From: a virus | Reading direction: 5' to 3' (one strand) | DNA length: 22,701 nucleotides | IMG/VR virus record: IMGVR_UViG_3300046413_001407 | Span: 1 to 22,701 of that record | Shown: positions 1 to 9,115 of the stretch, piece after piece | Position numbering within the stretch: position 1 is the stretch's first letter | How the letters are laid out: each line of letters starts with the position of its first letter | The notes under the pieces: model-generated | Seen by the model: the letters and a program-made list of their open reading frames with translations, nothing else | Told to the model about the DNA's origin: nothing | Databases searched by the model: none | Made by a program: the position numbers and the translations under genes

Positions 1-2524
1 TTGGGAATTGAATCCCGGTCCAAACTTTCGGTTTGTCTTTCAAAAGGTTTCTCCCCCCGTCGGTTCCGTCGGTTCCGTCGGTTCCGTCGTCGCCAGGGTC
101 GCCAGGGTCGCCATCCTTTCCATCTACGCTAACTATTTTGGGTGGATAGCATCCGCAAATGTATAAAGAACTATAAGCTTTTGCATTCTGCGATACATAA
201 GTTGGGATTTCTTGCTCAATTTCACTCCAGGTATCAATGGTCGTTGATCCAAATTGTGGTAGATAAAGTTTATCAGCGACAAATGAAGGTACATCTATTG
301 TGACAGGTTGATTGCTATCTTTAATATCATAAATCGTGATAGGCTGATTATAATATATAAAATCAAGCACTTGCTTGTGTTTCGGAACCTCTACGTGAGT
401 TTTTGCTACAGGGTAAATAGTATATTCACCTGTTTCACATTTTGCTACATCTTGCTCTTCTGTTTCTGTAATTACCTCAAAACTTTTATAATCTTTAGGT
501 TCAAGAAAGTACTCAGGCTTAAAACCACCTATCGCATAAAAGTTCTTGTAATTATCAACTTCAAATAATTTTACACTATAATTTATGTATTCAACTCCGT
601 ATAAATCTTCAGAGTATGCAATTTGGAGAAACTTACCCTCCTTTTCATCCTCAATAGTTCCTCTTATTTTGGTTTCTTTTACTACCTTGGCATCAAATGG
701 ATTTTTGTAGCTCTGTAATATATATGGATCATCATCTACAACACAATCACCATGACTTTCACCCTCTGGGTCGCACATTTCCGTAATGGATGGCAAACTA
801 TCACTTAAAACTCGAACGTATTTGTAGGATACTATTTCGCAAACTTTTACTTTCTCGGGGTCAGGTTCATCGCAATATTCTTTTGACAGCTGTGCTAGAT
901 AAATCGCTTCATCTTCTTTTGAGCATTTTTTTGTAGTAAGTACAGTATCAACTTTTTTCTGACCTATATATCTGCAATCATATGTAGAGCTATCTGGACA
1001 GCGCAAATTGTCCATATGCCATACTTTATTTAACCCCCAGCATGGATCAGGACTACATGGCTCACAGATATTGTTTTTGCAATCTCTTACATTCCTTTCA
1101 GCTTCATAACATCCAGCACTATTTTCTGGAAAAGAAACTGTTCTACCTAGCCCCCATTGAGTTGGTAAATCTATATTGCATGATGGAATAACGAAGTCCA
1201 TTTCTTCCGTTCCCTCATGATAAACGGGCATCCAAATCCACTCCTCCTTACCTCTTATATAGTCCCAGCAAAAGTAATTATGAGTTATATGCTCAAGAAC
1301 TCCACTACGAGGTTTTGCAAGATAGCGACCACCAGAAAAACTTCCAGGTTCTGTCCATTCTGGGAATCTTAGATGGTTTCTTGGCTCCTCTTCGTTATAA
1401 TATGATTTACCCCAAGTCATTGGAGTATCTCTCATTTCATTTATTTCAAAATCTTCATTTGCCGAGCATGGCTCTTGAAATACATTTGCCTTCCCATGTT
1501 CACTACAAGGGCCTCGTGGATTGGCGTCCTGCTTAAATGGGCTTTGGTAGCTGGGAGAAATAACAACATCATGATTAATGTGCTGGGTTTCGCCCAAGTC
1601 CATGTTTCCATACCTAAATGCAAAATTTAGATTAGCCTGAAAATCACTAGGAAATCGCTTTGATCCATATATTGTTTCATGCGTGATACTTGCACGATTA
1701 GGAGTTTGTGGAGTGTCTCTGTCGTTCTTGCGTTTTCCGCCCACCTCCATCCATTTTGTTATAGTTCTATTATGATGATTATAACTAGCTTCATACTCGT
1801 TCATCACGAGCATACTTGTAGTGCTTATATCAATTTCATAAGTCCCTTCATCAAGAAATTCAATGTAGCCTACATCCTTATTTTTCTTCCTAGCATTATA
1901 GGCATTGTGCTGATTTGTTTGACTATCATCCCTTTTGTCACCATCTCCATTTCCTGTGTCTTCAAATTTATCACATATGACGACTCTAGCTATATGATTA
2001 CCACTAATATTTAAATCAGTAAGAAATTTTGTAATATCAAGTGGATCGTTTTTACTTTTATATCTTTGCTCTTTCTTAGGGCCACCTAAATTACCATCAT
2101 TATCATTCGCAAATGGTATTACGGGAGACTGATAGCCAACATATTTTTCTTGAACTACACCTTGTAATTTATGAAGTCCTCCATCTTTCCATGTTTTTAC
2201 CCCGTCTAGCCTTTGCCTATCATAACTTATTGTTTTTTTTCCTGGGTCTTGACCAATGCTATCTATGACTTCATCTATCCCGTCTGCGAAGTAAGCAAAT
2301 TGCTGAACATCTTGGATATGATTTCTCATATCAGTCGTTTTGGAGTTTATAGTAACTCCTGAAGAATTTTTTGTAATCTTTGTGCCAGTACCCTGATTTA
2401 TATTTGAACCACTCGCCAAGCTTTTTATTGCATCTTGTATTGCATTTAAACGATCAGCCGTAACCGCATCGGTGAGCTTATCCCCCTTATTTAGGCGTGT
2501 TAGTTTAGAAAGTATATCCTTCAT
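1..2524 (-). CDS. Large Cys-rich tail-tip/fibre-like protein with collagen-like repeat, C-terminus beyond window
   Basis: I read this frame codon by codon. It opens with ATG at 2524 (ATGA overlap with the stop of the previous gene) and has no stop to the left edge, so at least 841 residues are encoded and the C-terminus lies outside. The N-terminus (MKDILSKLTRLNKGDKLTDA) is followed by polar, beta-rich sequence. Residues about 340-600 are unusually rich in cysteine, with clusters such as CEPCSPDPC, which suggests disulfides or metal sites. Residues about 801-822 form a Gly-X-Y tract (GDPGDPGDDGTDGTDGTDG) like the collagen-like segments of phage tail fibres. The last visible residues are KVWTGIQFP. 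It lies downstream of the tape measure and two tail paralogues, so a role in the tail tip, fibre or host recognition is inferred. No family is recognised. The reading frame is certain; the function is moderate. Confidence 0.8.
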   Translation of the reverse strand, partial: MKDILSKLTRLNKGDKLTDAVTADRLNAIQDAIKSLASGSNINQGTGTKITKNSSGVTINSKTTDMRNHIQDVQQFAYFADGIDEVIDSIGQDPGKKTISYDRQRLDGVKTWKDGGLHKLQGVVQEKYVGYQSPVIPFANDNDGNLGGPKKEQRYKSKNDPLDITKFLTDLNISGNHIARVVICDKFEDTGNGDGDKRDDSQTNQHNAYNARKKNKDVGYIEFLDEGTYEIDISTTSMLVMNEYEASYNHHNRTITKWMEVGGKRKNDRDTPQTPNRASITHETIYGSKRFPSDFQANLNFAFRYGNMDLGETQHINHDVVISPSYQSPFKQDANPRGPCSEHGKANVFQEPCSANEDFEINEMRDTPMTWGKSYYNEEEPRNHLRFPEWTEPGSFSGGRYLAKPRSGVLEHITHNYFCWDYIRGKEEWIWMPVYHEGTEEMDFVIPSCNIDLPTQWGLGRTVSFPENSAGCYEAERNVRDCKNNICEPCSPDPCWGLNKVWHMDNLRCPDSSTYDCRYIGQKKVDTVLTTKKCSKEDEAIYLAQLSKEYCDEPDPEKVKVCEIVSYKYVRVLSDSLPSITEMCDPEGESHGDCVVDDDPYILQSYKNPFDAKVVKETKIRGTIEDEKEGKFLQIAYSEDLYGVEYINYSVKLFEVDNYKNFYAIGGFKPEYFLEPKDYKSFEVITETEEQDVAKCETGEYTIYPVAKTHVEVPKHKQVLDFIYYNQPITIYDIKDSNQPVTIDVPSFVADKLYLPQFGSTTIDTWSEIEQEIPTYVSQNAKAYSSLYICGCYPPKIVSVDGKDGDPGDPGDDGTDGTDGTDGGRNLLKDKPKVWTGIQFP
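59..115. repeat. Nine-base tandem repeats encoding Gly-X-Y
   Basis: On the plus strand, GTCGGTTCC is repeated three times (59-85). GTCGCCAGG is then repeated twice with a third partial copy (89-115). On the minus strand these read as G-T-D and G-D-P triplets inside the large tail protein. The tract is GC-rich against AT-rich surroundings, as expected of a collagen-like segment that expands and contracts by slippage. Confidence 0.85.
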
Positions 2525-3399
2525 AGCCCAGAAAATGCTTGTTTAGCTCCTGACTTTTGGTCAAGAGATACTGAACCAGCGTCTTGGTAAATTAAAGCAT
2601 TCCATCCTCCTGCTCCACTGCTTTTAAACTCTATTTCTGTATAATATGCGAACTTGCCGCTTTTCAAGGGTTTCGGCTCTATATTAACTGCCATAAGTAA
2701 CCAATCCCTTTTTTCCTTATCACCTCCCGGCAAACTTGGAACGGGAACAAGATCAGATTTTGGGGTCATTTTCTTTGTTATATCTTCAGTAAGTTCTTCT
2801 GCCCAATTGTTTTCTGTAACTATTCTATACTTATAGGATACTCCGCCTTGATCTAAAAAACTTTCTGTTCCCATTAACCTACAGAGGTCAGTAACTTTAT
2901 TAATACAATCTACATTTCTCTCATGGGGCTCAGGAGAATCCTCCCCATTCGGCAAGGGGCCAAAAGTTTTGAATAACCCATCTTCATCAAGTAATCTTCC
3001 AAATGCATTAGGAGAGGCATTCCCATCTCCTATTATAACCCCCCAGCTCTCCTTTTTTTTCGTATAATTGGGGTGAAACTGTATGGATGACTCTGTGGTA
3101 GATGAACCAGCTCCACCTACTGGTATTTTGGGTGATGAAATGAAACCCTCATATGTCGCGGTTAAGGTATCAAAGTCATCACCGCTATTGACTGATATAT
3201 CAGTACAGTATAAATCAAAACAAGTATGCCTGTCTCCCAAATCAGGTGCGAGGTTATAACTTTTTCCTATTTGGCATTTCCAGCTAACTACAGCCTTATC
3301 AATATCAGAATTACTAAACGAAATAGATGAGCCTGGTTGCTGTATCAAACCTGGGCATCCTCCTCTAGTAGCATCTCTATTAGAAAAAACTTTTCTCAT
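2521..3399 (-). CDS. Tail-tip protein, paralogue of the preceding gene (copy 2)
   Basis: This 292-residue protein is not recognised as a named family. It is clearly a paralogue of the gene just upstream (3396-4283). Shared landmarks in order are PGS near residue 23, a Cys plus KSY block, a GD[RK]H motif near 56, YEGFI/YQGFI near 85, IQ-HPNY near 107, ESW, GR followed by an acidic stretch, FGPLP, and a C-terminal GAGGWN-IYQ motif followed by SLD-KSG. The start ATG at 3399 overlaps the previous stop as ATGA, and a purine-rich GGGAG lies about eight bases upstream. Its own stop overlaps the start of the large Cys-rich protein. Position after the tape measure suggests a distal-tail or baseplate part; that role is inferred. 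Confidence 0.8.
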   Translation of the reverse strand: MRKVFSNRDATRGGCPGLIQQPGSSISFSNSDIDKAVVSWKCQIGKSYNLAPDLGDRHTCFDLYCTDISVNSGDDFDTLTATYEGFISSPKIPVGGAGSSTTESSIQFHPNYTKKKESWGVIIGDGNASPNAFGRLLDEDGLFKTFGPLPNGEDSPEPHERNVDCINKVTDLCRLMGTESFLDQGGVSYKYRIVTENNWAEELTEDITKKMTPKSDLVPVPSLPGGDKEKRDWLLMAVNIEPKPLKSGKFAYYTEIEFKSSGAGGWNALIYQDAGSVSLDQKSGAKQAFSGL

Positions 3400-4283
3400 G
3401 CTGGAAATCTCCCTGCTTTACTATCAAGATCAATTGAAGTGCCTTCTTGATAAATATATTTATTCCACCCACCTTCGCCTGAGCCAAGAAATTCAAGGCT
3501 TGTTTGGTAGTAAGAGTCTCGATTGGTCAAAGGGGTTGCATTCACAGAACAATTAGTAAATAGCCAGTCAGCACCTTTAGCAAGTTTAGGTACTGGGACG
3601 TATTTGGAATTAAAGCTAACTACCTTACCTAAGTTATCTTTAACCAAACCGCTCGCCCAATCTTTTTGTGTTAAGACGTCATATCTATACTGTATCGCTC
3701 CCTCTCTCAAATAAGCTTCGATTCCCTGAAGCCTACAAGCACCTCTATCGTGTGGCTTGTCTCCCCCTGGGCATACAACAGCAGGTTCTGGTCTACCATT
3801 CTTTCCGTCGGGTAATGGGCCAAAAAATTTAAACCCTCCATCTGCATCATCTGTAACTCTTCCATAACGATTTGGACTGGGGCCATCTCCAAATATATGT
3901 TTATCTGCACACCACGATTCAGGTTTCTTTTGATAATTCGGGTGAAGTTGAATCGGAGTCTCCATTGTATTAAGAGTCGCCCCACCAGATGGCATCTTAG
4001 CTGTGCTTTTTCCTATAAACCCTTGATACGATGATGTAATCTTTGCCCAGCCTGGGCCGAACGATACATTTGATCCCGTGCAAAACATTCTTCTAAACTC
4101 TGCACCCCCAGGATGTTTATCTCCAATGCTTGGTGTGAGCCTTTTATAGCTTTTTTTAGGGCAAGTATATACAACAGTTGCGCTATCAAGACCATGTGAC
4201 CCAAGCTTGAATGTAGAGCCAGGCGACTCAATTAGGCCAATTAAGCTACACGAGTTAGTCCATCTGCACTCAATTCTAGCCAT
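3396..4283 (-). CDS. Tail-tip protein, paralogue of the following gene (copy 1)
   Basis: This 295-residue protein directly follows the tape measure; TAATG joins the tape-measure stop to its ATG, with AAGG just upstream. It shares the full length and motif order of its neighbour: SPGSTF near residue 21, KSYKRLTP, GDKHPG, YQGFIG near 85, IQLHPNY, ESW, YGRVTDD, FFGPLPDG, and GEGGWNKYIYQ near the C-terminus. Several cysteines are kept at matching places. The pair is therefore a tandem duplication that has diverged a good deal. In lambda-type phages the genes after the tape measure build the tail tip (M, L, K, I, J), so a tip or hub role is likely. I do not see a match to a particular lambda protein. 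Confidence 0.8.
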   Translation of the reverse strand: MARIECRWTNSCSLIGLIESPGSTFKLGSHGLDSATVVYTCPKKSYKRLTPSIGDKHPGGAEFRRMFCTGSNVSFGPGWAKITSSYQGFIGKSTAKMPSGGATLNTMETPIQLHPNYQKKPESWCADKHIFGDGPSPNRYGRVTDDADGGFKFFGPLPDGKNGRPEPAVVCPGGDKPHDRGACRLQGIEAYLREGAIQYRYDVLTQKDWASGLVKDNLGKVVSFNSKYVPVPKLAKGADWLFTNCSVNATPLTNRDSYYQTSLEFLGSGEGGWNKYIYQEGTSIDLDSKAGRFPA

Positions 4284-7200
4284 TACCTTAAAACAGCTTC
4301 TTTATCTTGTTCTTGTAAAATCGCATTTGCCATTTTATTTATATCCTTCTGAATCAATTCTTGCACTCTTAATCTTCTCTCTGCGAGTATTTTCATAGGA
4401 TCAGTTGCGACTCCTTGGCCTCCAGCTCCAATTCGTCTAAAAGAGTCTGCGACCACTTTCATCTCTGGAGTTTCTCTCATAAGCTTTGAATCTAAATCCT
4501 GAGTTGCAAGCTGCTCTGCTTCAAGGTCGCCAAACCCGGCTCTTAAGTTCTCCTCAAGCTTACCACGAAAAAAGTCTTGATCATTCATTGCCTGCAATTT
4601 CTTGCGTGACTCTGCATCTCCAAAAACTTTTGATTCCATTTCTAGCCTAGCCTTAATATTATCTCTATCTGAAAAATTCCTTGTTCCCTGCCTGGCATTT
4701 TCTTTTGCCTTTTCTCTATTTGCAGCTTCTTCAGATGCTATTCTTCTGGCATCTTCTTCAGTTTTTCCAGCTTTTCTTAATTCATCAACTCTTCGTCGTT
4801 GTGTTTCTTTTTCATTGGCTTCATTATCGGCTTGTATTCTCTTGAAGGCCTCTCCGAAATCCATGTTAAGAAAAGCTTCATCTATCTCCAAGCCTCTCAA
4901 TTCAGCTGCAATATCAGCGAATATTTTACGGACGGATTCAGCCAATTCAGCTGCCATTTTTTCAATTTGCTTTTCAAGTTTTTCAACTTGCTGTTGGGCT
5001 TTCTCAACTTCTTTGTTATTTTCTTTCGCAAGTTTTAGCTGTTTTTGCATTTCAGCTTTAGCTTTTTGCAAATTTTCAATTGTTTTATCATCCCCTCCTT
5101 CTGCTATTTCTTTATCTATATCTGATATTGCTTTTTCTTGATCCTCGATTGATTTTTGTTCATCGCCTAGTCTTTTTAGTAATTCGAGCTCAGCTTTTAA
5201 TGCAGTTAATTGAGCTTCCTGTTTCTTTTTACTTACTTGGAACCCTTGGTCATCTATATCAATAAGGTCTCCATGTAATTTATTTTGGATTTGGAACAAT
5301 TCTATACCTCTTTGTTGAATGCGATTCATCTCTGCCAAGCGAGCATTGACTTTTGCTTGCTCAGCTTCTAGTTGTCCACTTTCTTCTGCTGCTTTTTTTA
5401 GGGTAGAAACTATTTTTTCTAATTGTTCTCTAGTTGCTGGATTTAAGCTTGTGTCTTTAAGTTTTGCTTGAAACGCAGTTAAAGCACCCAAGGGGAACAT
5501 GTCTTCATTAAAGAGTAAATCTTTCATATCCCCTGTGTCGATTTGATTAATCATTTGGGTAGTTATATTACCTACGCCTGTTGCTGCGTCTGTCTGCGCT
5601 TTTCTTCGCTCCTTAAGTATACTTATACTTTCTTTTAGATTTTCTTGGAGTTCTTTTTCACTTTGTATTTCTTTTGCATTTCCCTTTTCATCAAATCCCG
5701 CGACCCTTGCGTCCAAACTTCCCACGGTCTCCGCGAATGTTCTCATAGCCTCTGCTTTAACTTGAACTGCTTTACTTCTTTCAAGTTGAGCTTCAAGTTC
5801 TGCTAATCGTCCTGCGCCTTGCCGTCTGCCATCCTCTCTTTCAAAATCCTCTTTAGCGACTAGCGAATTACTCGCTTCCTCCGCGACTCTTCTTTCCATA
5901 CCTACTTCTTGCATTCTTTTTGCCATTAAAGATATTTGCTCAGCTTCTGAGGCATTAGCCATAGCTGTATCAAATGCAATTTTTTTAAGTTCTCTTCTTG
6001 TTTCAAGCTCTGCTTCTAGTTGCGCTTTTTTTTGTTTTCCTATTTGAAGCTCATTTGATGAAATATTTGCGATTTCATTAATTTTATCAATGAGCATACT
6101 ATATCCCTTTATTTGGGAATCCATTTGAGCTTCCAAGACTTTACCGTCTCCGGTTGATAATCCAACTCTCCCTATGCCTTTTGCTTTGTCGCCCAGCTCC
6201 TCCATTTTTTTCGTTATACTCTTAATCTCACCCTCACCCTTAACCATAGCACCTAAACTATCCTCAAAGGTCTTTATGCTTTTTATAACTTCATCAATTT
6301 TATCAGACAGCTCGCTGAACTCTTTGCCGATCGTCTCAACTTTTTTTGCGGCTTCCTCAGAATTACTGCTCATACGCAACAGCATTGCTCCGACAGCAAC
6401 AATGCCTGTTATTATCAAAGCCAGAGGGTTAGCAACTAAAGCTCCAAAGGCTGCTTTTACGGCACTTGTAAACATACCTAATGCAAAGCCAGCCACTTTT
6501 GTAGCACCCGCAAATATCAGTTGACCACTTGCGGCTACCATTCCTTTAGCACCCAAGCCTACAAAACTCTTACCAGTAAGCAAGAGAGCTGTACCTAAAC
6601 CTTTACTCGCATGACCTGCGTATATTGTTGCAATGGTGGTTTTATTAATACTCGTAGTAAAAGCCAATGCCGCGCTTGATCCTCGTGCGAGTGAACCAAC
6701 CATAGTAGCGATCTGATTTGCTGCAACAGCTACAGTGAATGCTAGAAATGCATCCAAGGCCACACTTATATTGTTAGCTAATGTCTTGAATCCGTCTTCT
6801 CCCCCGGTGATAAACTTAAAAAACTTAGCAATAGCAGTCGCGCCTGTTGAGAATACTTGGCCTAAACGAACTATTGCGGGTTCTAGTAGCTGAAACATAT
6901 TAATCATCGCAGCCGTGCTTTCCTTTTCCGCTTCAAAGAAATTAGCGGCAAACTCTGCTGAAAATTTGCCCCGCACGTCAGCTAGAGTACTTTCAAGACC
7001 ACCAAGGGTTTGACTCATCTTTTCCATCCCACCTTCAGATTTCTTCAGCTCTTTTTCAAGTATTTCAAAAGTATCAATAAAACTATCTCCAGCATCTCTA
7101 CTAGCTTCTAGCTTTCGTCTAACATCTCCAGATATTAAACCCATTTCTTGCAATCTTGCAGATGCCTCACCTATTGGTGCTCCACTTTTTAAACCATCAT

Positions 7201-7711
7201 AAAGCCTACCTGTCCAAAATGCTATGGTTTGCATTGATTGCCCCGTGACGGCTGCGGCATCTCCAATGAGTTTCATTCCCTCCACGGTAGCCAAAGCCCC
7301 CTTAGTAAGCACCTGCAGGGTTCTATTAGCTTCCGCTATGCCCTCAAGCTGAAAAGGAGTAGAACTCGCAAAGCTGTATAGTTCTTCTAGTCTTTTTTGC
7401 GCTAAAGCCGCTCCTCCAAGTAAGGGATCAAATTGTGTTTTAATTTGCTCAAGAGACCTAAGCTTGTCTATGCCCTTCCCGACCAATTCAATCCTTCCGA
7501 GAAATAACTTCATTGCACCAGTTATTCCGATTAATGCACCTGTGACCAAGGAGAGTGGGCCTAGTACATTACCGATTATAACTGCTTTCAGGCCTCCCCA
7601 TATCGCGGCGGCTTTACTACCAGTTGCCGCGAAAATAAGAGCAGGCTCAGCTAAAGCCCCAAGCGAACCTTTTAACTTATCTAAACCGGTCTGTGGATCA
7701 GGGCCTGCCAT
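4283..7711 (-). CDS. Tail tape measure protein
   Basis: At 1142 residues this is the longest complete gene here. It sets tail length and is ejected ahead of the DNA in siphoviruses. Residues about 85-140 hold the classical tape-measure N-terminal domain: an IKTQFDPLLGG-type segment, then LEELYSFASSTPFQLEGIAE and LQVLTKGA. Hydrophobic, Gly/Ala-rich segments occur at about 25-70 and about 310-450, as expected for a protein that crosses the membrane during ejection. From about 580 onwards the sequence is long, charged Lys/Glu/Gln-rich coiled coil. ATG at 7711 overlaps the upstream gene by 14 bases. With about 1.5 angstroms per residue (the usual rule), the tail would be roughly 170 nm. Assignment is firm from domain, length and position. 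Confidence 0.95.
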   Translation of the reverse strand: MAGPDPQTGLDKLKGSLGALAEPALIFAATGSKAAAIWGGLKAVIIGNVLGPLSLVTGALIGITGAMKLFLGRIELVGKGIDKLRSLEQIKTQFDPLLGGAALAQKRLEELYSFASSTPFQLEGIAEANRTLQVLTKGALATVEGMKLIGDAAAVTGQSMQTIAFWTGRLYDGLKSGAPIGEASARLQEMGLISGDVRRKLEASRDAGDSFIDTFEILEKELKKSEGGMEKMSQTLGGLESTLADVRGKFSAEFAANFFEAEKESTAAMINMFQLLEPAIVRLGQVFSTGATAIAKFFKFITGGEDGFKTLANNISVALDAFLAFTVAVAANQIATMVGSLARGSSAALAFTTSINKTTIATIYAGHASKGLGTALLLTGKSFVGLGAKGMVAASGQLIFAGATKVAGFALGMFTSAVKAAFGALVANPLALIITGIVAVGAMLLRMSSNSEEAAKKVETIGKEFSELSDKIDEVIKSIKTFEDSLGAMVKGEGEIKSITKKMEELGDKAKGIGRVGLSTGDGKVLEAQMDSQIKGYSMLIDKINEIANISSNELQIGKQKKAQLEAELETRRELKKIAFDTAMANASEAEQISLMAKRMQEVGMERRVAEEASNSLVAKEDFEREDGRRQGAGRLAELEAQLERSKAVQVKAEAMRTFAETVGSLDARVAGFDEKGNAKEIQSEKELQENLKESISILKERRKAQTDAATGVGNITTQMINQIDTGDMKDLLFNEDMFPLGALTAFQAKLKDTSLNPATREQLEKIVSTLKKAAEESGQLEAEQAKVNARLAEMNRIQQRGIELFQIQNKLHGDLIDIDDQGFQVSKKKQEAQLTALKAELELLKRLGDEQKSIEDQEKAISDIDKEIAEGGDDKTIENLQKAKAEMQKQLKLAKENNKEVEKAQQQVEKLEKQIEKMAAELAESVRKIFADIAAELRGLEIDEAFLNMDFGEAFKRIQADNEANEKETQRRRVDELRKAGKTEEDARRIASEEAANREKAKENARQGTRNFSDRDNIKARLEMESKVFGDAESRKKLQAMNDQDFFRGKLEENLRAGFGDLEAEQLATQDLDSKLMRETPEMKVVADSFRRIGAGGQGVATDPMKILAERRLRVQELIQKDINKMANAILQEQDKEAVLR

Positions 7712-8336
7712 CTGTTACGTGGGTAAATGATGCACCTGTCCCCAAGTCGGGGTTAAAGTCTTTAAGAAATTCCTCTTCGCCAAGGTTTTTCTCGATATCT
7801 TTCCACTCCTCTTGCATTTCCTTTTCGTCTTGAGTTATGAAATCAATATCAGCTCCTTGATTTTGTGCATAAGCCGCTGAGTACCAACTAGCTTTACCGC
7901 AAGGCATGTCCCAGGATTCTTTTTCAGTAAACCCTAATCCCATCAAAGAGGTAATTGTTGCTAATGGCTCTGGTGGAGTTCCATTTGTCTTGGAGCTCTT
8001 TTTTTCTTCTTTATCCCAAAATTCAGGGTAGGAAGCATAATCGTTGATATAAGTTACAAATTTATGCATTACTTTCTCTGGTTTTTTTCTATATAAAACC
8101 ATACGCAAGTAATCAGTTATCCCTAACTTTACATCAGCATTAGGGTAATCTTGGCTACAAATTAAACAAGCGGCATACACAGCCGCGGCGTTTACTTCTG
8201 ACTCTTCTTGTATTAAAGGTGAATTGATCGAGCTCAGCACAAATCTATGCCATCCCGAAAAAGGTTTAAGCTTTAATCCAAATATGCGGTGATCAGCATT
8301 TAACCATGCTTCCGCGAATTTATCGTCAACGGCCAC
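7698..8336 (-). CDS. Probable tail assembly chaperone
   Basis: This 212-residue protein starts with GTG at 8336, four bases after the stop of the upstream tail gene, and ends 14 bases inside the tape-measure gene. It lies between tail-tube candidates and tape measure, where lambda encodes the gpG/gpGT chaperones. The N-terminal half is a compact helical region (AEAWLNADHRIFG, VYAACLICSQ). A short segment near residues 130-160 (MGLGFTEKESWDMPCGKASW) resembles tail-chaperone and Gp15-like proteins, in which a Trp and a MP-x-G-x-A motif are common. The C-terminal third is acidic. I saw no slippery heptamer in the overlap, so a G/GT-style frameshift is not supported. Function is inferred mainly from position. 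Confidence 0.6.
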   Translation of the reverse strand: MAVDDKFAEAWLNADHRIFGLKLKPFSGWHRFVLSSINSPLIQEESEVNAAAVYAACLICSQDYPNADVKLGITDYLRMVLYRKKPEKVMHKFVTYINDYASYPEFWDKEEKKSSKTNGTPPEPLATITSLMGLGFTEKESWDMPCGKASWYSAAYAQNQGADIDFITQDEKEMQEEWKDIEKNLGEEEFLKDFNPDLGTGASFTHVTDGRP

Positions 8337-8339
8337 ATT

Positions 8340-8684
8340 TTAAACGCCTGAACAGTTTTCGTTCTCAACACCATCCCAGAACTTTCCTGTGATTTCAAGC
8401 TTTTGAAAGTCACCAGAATTTTTGGTCACTAATACTTTATCAACAAAGAATTTCCTGCCAAGCAATGTATACGATGAATTAACTGCAGGTGATGCTGCTC
8501 CCTTGATTTTGTATCCACTAACCGTTGATTGACCAGTTGGGCGACCCAACACAACTGCTGCAGCCTCTCCCTGGTTATTCTTCGCGATTGCAGTGTATTG
8601 AGGGCCAGTATCAGCATTTTGAGACTCAACGACCATTCCGAAGACTTTGGTCGTTCCAAAAGTATAATTATTACAAACTTTCAT
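8340..8684 (-). CDS. Small tail protein, probable tail-tube paralogue (copy 2)
   Basis: This is 114 residues from ATG at 8684, two bases after the upstream TAA; the open frame continues to 8702, but only through a GTG inside the previous gene. The end of the protein (KVLVTKNSGDFQKLEITGKF) lines up with the end of the upstream gene product through a shared T-x-x-N-x-x-D-F-x-K-x-E-[LI]-T motif, so the two look like tandem paralogues. Size, beta-rich composition and position before chaperone and tape measure fit a tail-tube or tube-associated protein. A Cys lies near each end. Which of the pair is the main tube subunit cannot be told from sequence alone. Confidence 0.65.
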   Translation of the reverse strand: MKVCNNYTFGTTKVFGMVVESQNADTGPQYTAIAKNNQGEAAAVVLGRPTGQSTVSGYKIKGAASPAVNSSYTLLGRKFFVDKVLVTKNSGDFQKLEITGKFWDGVENENCSGV

Positions 8685-8686
8685 AA

Positions 8687-9094
8687 TTAGGCAGGGGGGC
8701 AACAGAATTTAGCGGCTGGATAAGTGACGGCAGTAAGTTCACACTTAAGGAAGTCATTATTGGAAGCAGTTATAGCCCACTTCTCAACATAGCAATCAAA
8801 GAATTGATTTAACTCAATTGATTTAACTCTAAGCTTACAATTTTGACCCTCTGTATATGTTGATAAACTTGCAGAGCTTTTACCGTATCCTGAAAGATTA
8901 AATGTTAGCTTAAGTGGGCCTCTACGAACCGCAGCTACATTGCCCTCATCATCAGTTGCTTCAGCCTCAAATTCAGGCACAAGCTCTTCAGTAAAAGTTT
9001 CTATTGTAAGAGCGGTAACATTAGGAAGTTCTTCCCTTCCGTTGCCGTCATCGAAAGCCCAAAGGTAGGCACAGTCTCCAATTGTTTTTCCCAT
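8687..9094 (-). CDS. Probable major tail (tube) protein, copy 1
   Basis: This 135-residue protein starts at ATG 9094, exactly 14 bases after a GTTGACA box. It is predicted beta-rich with a short acidic middle (EFEAEATDDEGN). Near the C-terminus it carries W-A-I-T-A-S-N-N-D-F-L-K-C-E-L-T, the block shared with the next gene. It ends in an unusual CCPP. In lambda order the tube protein V lies between the tail-completion genes and the chaperones, which is where this gene sits; having its own initiation box also fits a highly made protein. The length is below that of lambda V (246 residues), nearer to single-domain tube proteins. No direct family match is claimed. Confidence 0.65.
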   Translation of the reverse strand: MGKTIGDCAYLWAFDDGNGREELPNVTALTIETFTEELVPEFEAEATDDEGNVAAVRRGPLKLTFNLSGYGKSSASLSTYTEGQNCKLRVKSIELNQFFDCYVEKWAITASNNDFLKCELTAVTYPAAKFCCPPA

Positions 9095-9108
9095 ACTAAT
9101 CGGGTTAT

Positions 9109-9115
9109 TGTCAAC
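9109..9115 (-). promoter_or_regulatory. GTTGACA box before tail-tube gene
   Basis: GTTGACA lies on the minus strand with 14 bases to the ATG at 9094. It follows directly after the TAG of the upstream gene. No Shine-Dalgarno sequence lies between box and start. Confidence 0.6.

Noticed and set aside
59-115. Short repeats as a possible CRISPR array
   Set aside because: Units are nine bases, direct and without spacers, and they code Gly-X-Y in an open frame.
3707-3985. 92-codon minus-strand frame inside the first tail-tip paralogue
   Set aside because: It overlaps a well-supported gene in another frame, and the motif conservation between the paralogues is in the other frame.
4602-5141. 179-codon open frame on the plus strand
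   Set aside because: It lies wholly antisense to the coiled-coil part of the tape measure, is Ser/Phe/Ala-rich as expected for the reverse of Lys/Glu codons, and has no start signal or neighbour of its own.
7698-7711. Programmed frameshift between chaperone and tape measure
   Set aside because: The overlap is a simple 14-base one with the tape measure's own ATG, and no slippery heptamer is visible.
8319-8330. GTTGACG near the start of the chaperone gene
   Set aside because: Last base differs and it lies after the start codon, with no ATG at 14-15 bases.
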